Below are positions 58,393 to 64,000 of a DNA stretch of 64,000 bases, one piece after another. Where the stretch lies: assembly GCA_025529335.1 (NCBI GenBank), contig JAMYHX010000093.1, positions 1-64,000 on the forward strand. Reading direction: 5' to 3'. Below the pieces are notes generated by a model. It saw only the letters and a program-made list of their open reading frames with translations. It was not told the origin of the DNA and did not search any database. The DNA comes from Rhizopus sp. PT2906 (taxonomy: Eukaryota > Mucoromycota > Mucoromycetes > Mucorales > Rhizopodaceae). A program made the translations under genes and the position numbers. Position 1 is the first letter of the stretch; each line of letters starts with the position of its first letter.

Positions 58393-60711
58393 AACATTTT
58401 ACCCATCTTTTTCTCACTTGTATCTCTTATCTCTTAATAAATTTAAAGCTTACCGTCCCATATTTTTTATATTAGCCACTCAAGTAATAATAATATTTCT
58501 CTGGTAACTGAGATTTAGCTCATTTAAACATGTCTTTAGATGATTAACAATCAAGGAAAAAAAATATTGTCTATGCTTGAACTAGTTCTTATACCACTTG
58601 TGATATAATACAGGTGGGATTACTTTATTGAAAGTATTTATTTACAGGTTAATTACGTTAGAACTGCTTCTATTTTATTTATTAAATATTGTTCCCAAAA
58701 GCTAATGCTTTGCAAAGTAAACCTAAAAGAGAAGAAGAAAAAAAAGTCAGCAGCGATGCCCAAAAGACTTTTAAAAGTTCTGATTGCTGCTGTGACGATA
58801 TTCTTCAGATCGGCCATTGACCATCAGAATAAGAGACCAGGTACCCATAAAAATCATCAGACCATCAAATACCAGAGCAGCTTGCAAAGACCCGCAGTAG
58901 CAGACGTACCGTTGGGGTATGCATTAGCTGAGCCTTGTCAATCGTTAAACTAGCTTATGTGCCCCACTGCGCCAGCCAGACAGGAGGAAGCATCATCAAA
59001 CAATCTGTCACAGCTGTGATCTCAGATAACTGGTTCCCAACTAACTACTAGCCCCCTGTAAAGATTCCAATCGAATGCCCATAATTCTCCTTTTGGCTGC
59101 CTGAAAGCCCCCAGTTGAGTGATGAAACGAACGACTGTTGTCAGCCCAGGATACGTATTGAGCATCATAGAAAGAGATTACATAGAAATCCTTGAACACA
59201 CGATCATCGCCTTGCTGAATAAGTTTTATAAAAAAAAATTAACTTACCTTGACCAAAGAGAACAGCCAAAAAGGGTAAAAGAAAATAAAGAGAAAAGAAA
59301 GAGAGAGAAAAAGGGACGAGAGCAAATTTCTCTCTTTTTATACCTTTTTTCAAAGTTGTGTGAAGTTATTGTTTTCTATCTTATCGATAACCATAATTTG
59401 AATAAGGTTTACACTCACACTTTTGTTTATTTCTAAAGTGTTTCATGACTTTTAACACAAGCTTGGCCCAACTTTTTACTATTTTTTACTTGATAATTTA
59501 TATATTCATTCAGATTGTCACTTGTATACACTTATGGAATGACTTGCTCCTTCTTTTTTCAGCAGTAAAAAATTAAAGAGCAGCAAATTGACTTCCACGC
59601 GATACTACTTTCATGCAGTTTTTGTTTATGTCGTGCGTACCTAGGCTCATTTAAGTACGGAAGGACAAATGAAATGCCGTCTCTTTTATTTACGCCTCAT
59701 CTTGCATCTTTCAACAATAATGCTTGCCTTTACACTTACTTTTTTATTTAAAAACGATAAAGTTAGTTACTTGTGCTGTGTGACTCTTACTTTGAATCCC
59801 CCACAGTTTGTGTTACTTTACCCAATATTACACTGTCTTTTTTTATTTTTCTTTGGTTTTGCTAGTTAAAATCTATAACTTATTTAGAGCAAGGTTACTT
59901 TGTTGTAGTGATCACACTGCTTATTATAAAGTAACACGGTTCTAAAAGAGAGATTTGCAAAAATTAAAATATGTTATCCCATTTTTGGTAATTTAATATT
60001 CACATTCCGATAAGTTGAGACTAACCCTCTGTAGCCAAATAAGTACAAAAAATTACCTTTTACCATCAAATACTTGATTCAGTAAAGAAAGTGAAGCTTC
60101 TTACTTAGATTGAAGACTGCTTTATCTGAATGGTGCTCAGATATCTTTGCACAAAAAATATCGTATGTAATGGTATATATTCTGTGCCTCAAAGCTTTTA
60201 TAGTCTAAGCCCGCTTTATGCAGATCTGTACGTGACAATCAACAGCGAATAGAGAAATGTATATTTTTAACAGGCCAAGATTGGATCCATACCGTTTATT
60301 CTCCTGCATTTATGCAATATCCTCTATTAAATTTGAACTATATGCAAGTGGGTTACTTTGTATGTGTGCATATCTGTTGACTTGCTGCACTTTATCAGAT
60401 ACAAGCGTCAATATACATCTTTATGCATTTCAAGAAAAACCAATAATATTGTTCCTGTAGTGCATATTGTATCTTATGGTGTTTTTAAGAGAAAAAGAGT
60501 ATTACTGTAGCTCTATGAATACTTAAATTACCCACAATCACTACTATTCCTTTTTCGTCAAGAGATGTAAGCGGAATAATGCATCTTCATAACAGAATCC
60601 AGTGACTTTCGTACAGCTACGAAGCATTCCTTAGCAGCAGACACATCATTGTACTAATAGAAGCATTCACTTTTTTTTTGAATTTTCATTTTATTTAAAT
60701 AAACTAGATGC
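58393..60711. other. 2.3-kb spacer with a small GC-richer patch
   Basis: From 58740 to 59180 the composition is less AT-rich and several frames contain broken coding-like words (for example MPKRLLKVLIAAVTIFFRSA), but no family is recognisable and frames are interrupted. The remainder is AT-rich with no supported feature. Confidence 0.35.
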
Positions 60712-61068
60712 TTATTTAGGCAAATCATTCTTCAGACTCTTCCATTTGACACTACGAACGTGGAAAGGAGGCTTGATGTTCTTTCGAGGACCCAAGAAGG
60801 TGATATGGTTGCCTTTGTAGTAGTAATCATCGTACAAGGTTACTTGCAACCATTTTTGAGTTTCATAAGAAGCAACCGTCATATTACCACGCTTGCTACC
60901 TGCACCTTCACCAGGGGCAACGCTGCCATGGATTTCGCCGACTTGATCTTGATAGTATGGTTTGCCATAAAAGATGATATCAAAGTCATCATGGCTCTTT
61001 TCACCAGAAGGAGCAGCATGAACAAGAGCAATCAAGAATAAGGTAAGAACAAGGTAGAGAAACTTCAT
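60712..61068 (-). CDS. Small secreted beta/gamma-crystallin-like protein
   Basis: Intronless, 118 aa. The start at 61068 gives a clean signal peptide (MKFLYLVLTLFLIALVHA, cleavage near AAP). The mature protein is about 100 residues, rich in Tyr, Gly and Lys. The block VTLYDDYYYKGNHITFLGPR resembles a Greek-key beta/gamma-crystallin motif (aromatic-x-x-x-Y-x-G), and an IHGSVAPGEGAGSKRGN loop precedes it. There are no Cys residues in the mature part. Homologues of this type in fungi are often highly expressed secreted or spore-associated proteins. The exact role is unknown. A TATA box lies about 65 bp upstream. Confidence 0.65.
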   Translation of the reverse strand: MKFLYLVLTLFLIALVHAAPSGEKSHDDFDIIFYGKPYYQDQVGEIHGSVAPGEGAGSKRGNMTVASYETQKWLQVTLYDDYYYKGNHITFLGPRKNIKPPFHVRSVKWKSLKNDLPK

Positions 61069-61128
61069 ATTTATGTAATGAATAATGAGAGAGACAAGAG
61101 AAAGGCCCCTTTCTCTCACTATTTATAC

Positions 61129-61138
61129 TCAAGCAAGC
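61129..61138 (-). promoter_or_regulatory. TATA box of the secreted-protein gene
   Basis: On the minus strand GTATAAATAG lies about 65 bp before the ATG at 61068, followed by a GA/TC-rich leader. Confidence 0.6.
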
Positions 61139-61521
61139 ATTAAAAAAAGTTGTTTCTAAAAATAAGAAGATGCAACCTCAAAACCAAAAATATGCAAATC
61201 TCTGTTTTTAACTCAATGTTGTACACACACACACATTGCTTTAAATCAATGACTAAGAGATGCTGATCTCTCTTTTGCTGCGCCTCTTGATTTGTTTGCT
61301 ACAATTACTATCCATCACTCAAGCTAGATCAAAATCATAAAAAATAGTTCTCTATAGCTTGACTATATACTGATGCCAGTTGCGCTAAGCAATTGGATTA
61401 AGCTTCAACTGATGTCATTTTTTGTCGTTTTCCCCCGGAAAAATAGTTCCGCATGTTACAGCGAATGTATGAAATTTACTTTTTTTTCTCTCTCTCTCTC
61501 TTTTCATTGACTATTGCTCAC

Positions 61522-62227
61522 ATGATACCAAAGACAACCAGATACTCTCCTTATTTCAGAAAGACAGAAAAAGTAACTGTAACCAAGCAAGAAACGGTAA
61601 CAGTAAAGGAAGAGGCAATTGTTGATAAAGGTGTACCGGATCTTTTAGACTATGATTTGAAAGTGTTATTTGTTGGTATCAATCCTGGCATAACAAGCGG
61701 CGCCAAAGGTCATCATTATGCTAACCGCACAAATCATTTTTGGCCCTGTCTATCAGAAAGTGGTCTTGTCGACAGAAAATTGACGTTTGAGGACGATGTG
61801 AATACACCCAAGCTGTATAGGCTAGGGTTTACCAATCTGACACCTAGAACTACCCGAAGAGCCACAGATCTGTCCTTGGCAGAACAGCGAGAGGGCATAC
61901 CTATACTAAACAGTAAAATTAAAAAATTCAGGCCTAGAATTGCATGTTTTGTGGGAAAGGGTATTTACGAGATTTACTCAAACAAGAAATGTGACCAGAT
62001 GGGGCTTCAAAAGGATGTACGCATAAAATGGTTGGATAGAGATGGAGAAACATTGATCTTTGTCATGCCAAGTACAAGTGGACTTGTAACGGCATACAAG
62101 AAACCAGATAGAATAAGGCAAGTGCTATTAGTATTACTCAGCATACATTAACCAATGTAAAAACAGATTTTTTCAGGAGCTCGCTAAACTTGCTGAGCAG
62201 CAGGATAAAATACACCCACAAAGTTAG
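61522..62227 (+). CDS. TDG: Thymine/uracil mismatch DNA glycosylase (TDG/MUG family)
   Basis: Removes U or T from G mismatches in DNA. Two exons: 61522-62117 and 62167-62227, coding 218 aa. Motif 1 is VLFVGINPGITSGAKGHHYA, with the catalytic Asn, followed by NRTNHFWPCL. Motif 2 is MPSTSGLVTAY. The C-terminal block reads DRIRFFQELAKLAEQQ across the intron, which requires a GC donor (AAG|GCAAGT at 62118) and the AG at 62166. A GT donor six bases later with the acceptor at 62181 also keeps frame but removes the conserved FF. An in-frame ATG at 61453 would add 23 hydrophobic residues. The stop lies 6 bp from that of the convergent exonuclease gene. Confidence 0.9.
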
Positions 62228-62233
62228 TTTTTA

Positions 62234-64000
62234 TTATTGCTTTTTTCGTATTATATATTGTTTTAATAAATCAATACAAATACTTGCATCCTCTAAAGAG
62301 TCATGTCCATCTGAACTATCCTGAATGAATTTCTTGGTGACCGATGAGGCTAAACTACGAAGACTGTTTCTAAAAGGTAACCCAGCTTTATGAGGATAAA
62401 GCTAAAAATATATTCATTAAATCAACAATATGCAAAAATAGAGATTATAAATAGACTTACAATGACAGTATCTACAACCTTGGTGTGAACCAATCGAAGT
62501 GCACACATATCATTTTCCAGACCATGACCAACGATGATTGTGTCCTGGTCAACGTATTCAAACAGCTTTTTCCTTATGCCGTCCAGGTCATACTTGGCTC
62601 CTTCTAATGTTTTCACACCACTGAACCTTGTGTTCAGGTCAATGACCATATTTGAAGGAAGCACCAACTCATCCAGTAACTTGTTCTTTTGTTCATCAAC
62701 AACTGTTAACCGAATCAACTCTATACCCGCTGTTGTATACCCCATCTCACAATCTAGCGCGACCAGCTTGTGTCTAATCTTGCTGCCGTTGATATCTCGA
62801 GCAGGTGCTGACACAAAGGGCATCTTTTGATGCAAGACTGTCAAACTTTCTTCCTTATACACATGTGGTCCTCGTGTGCAACCGTTACTATCGATCGCGT
62901 CTCCACAGCATCTGTACACTCGTCTCTTTTCTCCATTTCTTTGCACGGTCGCCATTCGTAACGGGTGATATGTGCATGTCTCCATATCTTCTTTTGTCAG
63001 CATGTTCTTTACTGTGTATTCCTTCTTGCATCTATCACAAGTCGCGATACCTCCTACCGTAGTGATTGCAAACGTCTGCTCGGGCACAGCATTGAATAAA
63101 TCAGGTAATGGGTATCCCAATTCCTTAAGTTGCTCTACGCTCGCTACACACTTGTCTATATTATTCAAAAAGTCATCCATTTCTTTTTCCTTGGCTGCTT
63201 GGTCTTTCCATTCGCCGTCTATGCCTGTATCTTCAACTCCCGTACACGCCGGTCTCTTCTTTAAACGGCCCAAAATGGTCATTGCGAGCTGTTTGTATCC
63301 AGCCAGATTGGCCGTTGTGTTCAATATGTTCTCTTCCTGTCTTGCAGCATGCTCAGTGGCTATCGAAGGTTGTTGAGAAAGAATGGGCGTATAGATACGT
63401 TTGAACTCTTGAAACAGTCGGTTCGCTATAGCCTGATCATATTCTGTCAATAATTACCTTTCTCCTTTTTTTGTCTTTTTTTCTTACTTGTCGTGCATTG
63501 AGGGGTATCTTTGATCTGATATTAGGTAAAATCATAGGTGGTCCTGTGCCTGTGGTCTATAGATAATATGTGTTGATATTCAAAAAAAAAAGCTTTAGTT
63601 TCTCTTACGGTCTGAGTAGGTTTCTTTGGTATTTGTGTAGTAGTAGATGCAGATGCAGTTGTCGGTTTACTTATAACAGGTTTTGTTTTATTTACAATAG
63701 ATGCAGCTGGTGATGGGATTTCTATGAGAATAAAAAAAAAAAAAAAAAAAAAGAGATCAATAGTCCTGTACAAGAAAATGCGATGACTACCTTTAGAAGA
63801 AGAGCTTGCAGATCGAGCACTAACCAAAGATGAGGGTGTGGTTACCTTTTGCTTTTTTACAGTTGCCGTTGTATCTGTTACTGATGACGAATTTGTTTCA
63901 GGTTTTGGTCGCTTGATAGTTTGCAATGGACGATCTATACATATTACACGATTAGAAACATACTCGGAGAAATACTTTTTTTTTTTTTTACCTATTCTAG
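62234..64000 (-). CDS. REXO1/Rex3-type RNA exonuclease (5' part beyond window)
   Basis: DEDDh 3'-5' exonuclease that trims structured RNAs. Visible exons: 64000-63992 (partial), 63934-63791, 63721-63609, 63556-63488, 63432-62461 and 62401-62234. Motifs: LDCEMGY (ExoI), VGHGLENDMCAL (ExoII) and HDSLEDA (ExoIII). Upstream is the family block GPPMILPNIRSKIPLNARQA joined to IANRLFQEFKRIY, which fixes intron 4's acceptor at GATCAG (63433). A CxxC..H..C zinc-binding region (CDRCKKEY, then CTYHP and CC) precedes the nuclease core. The N-terminal part is Ser/Thr/Lys-rich and disordered. Reading continues off the right edge, so the start is unknown. Confidence 0.88.

Noticed and set aside
59119..59436. 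105-codon plus-strand ORF
   Set aside because: Its second half is a purine-rich K/R/E low-complexity tract; no family recognised.
63450..63556. Starting the REXO-type protein at the open frame beginning near 63450
   Set aside because: That frame begins with TTG and skips the conserved GPP..RQ block; the splice acceptor at 63433 joins it properly.
1..64000. CRISPR arrays, operons, phage or bacterial defence systems
   Set aside because: Introns, eukaryotic protein families, AATAAA signals and an unencoded tRNA CCA end show this is a fungal nuclear sequence; no such systems are visible.

Overview
This is a nuclear window from a fungus, most likely Mucoromycotina (Mucorales-like). The clues are AT-rich spacers, many introns of about 45-75 nt with GT..AG ends and TACTAAC-like branch sites, genes with very small first exons, a Ras protein of the type found in Mucor, and decayed mobile-element ORFs of kinds I associate with Mucorales. 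I worked out exon structures by hand from splice sites, reading frame and family conservation. Every multi-exon CDS listed sums to a multiple of three, except the gene cut by the right edge.

Layout. Bases 1-6.5 kb hold repeats: a pair of inverted arms of about 218 bp, degenerate tandem repeats, a broken LINE reverse transcriptase and a GC-rich island. From 6.5 to 24.5 kb is a gene-dense block: citrate carrier CTP1 (-), cytosolic isoleucyl-tRNA synthetase (+), a WDR92-like WD40 protein (+), UTP11 (-), mitochondrial ribosomal protein uL10m (-), a METTL23-like methyltransferase (+), a two-domain AAA+ ATPase (+), a SERF-type small protein (-), a Tc1/mariner scrap, a GRIP golgin (+) and a tRNA-Pro(AGG). 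From 24.5 to 31.6 kb is a gene-poor, AT-rich stretch with LTR-like debris and one small intron-containing ORF.

From 31.6 to 64 kb genes are again dense: Ras (-), gamma-butyrobetaine-type dioxygenase (+), WW protein like WWM1 (-), a mitochondrial carrier (-), a glutamate-carboxypeptidase-II-like peptidase (+), a seven-TM receptor with a long tail (-), Dnmt2 (+), an unrecognised Ser/Thr-rich protein (-), ARL8 (-), a G-patch/zinc-finger protein (-), a FabG-like reductase (+), a Drs2-type P4 flippase (+), a tail-anchored protoglobin (+), a small secreted beta/gamma-crystallin-like protein (-), a thymine/uracil DNA glycosylase (+) and a REXO1/Rex3-type exonuclease (-, cut by the right edge).

How the genes fit together. 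This is ordinary eukaryotic housekeeping, not one operon-like system. Themes are mitochondrial transport and metabolism (two carriers, GBBH, FabG-like, uL10m), translation and RNA (ILS1, UTP11, REXO, Dnmt2, tRNA-Pro), endomembrane traffic (golgin, ARL8, flippase) and signalling (Ras, 7TM receptor). Neighbours are packed closely: divergent pairs share 150-600 bp promoters and two convergent pairs have stop codons only 6-7 bp apart.

The most unusual signals are at the splicing level. The Ras gene needs a 2-nt internal exon (next to an 18-nt exon) to restore a conserved effector loop. ILS1 needs a 16-nt internal exon. Dnmt2 and the DNA glycosylase each use a GC-AG intron, and ARL8 has a 48-nt stop-free in-frame intron. 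Other points of interest are a WDR92-type protein in a presumably non-flagellated fungus, a tail-anchored protoglobin, and a flippase with no visible ATG for its N-terminal region.
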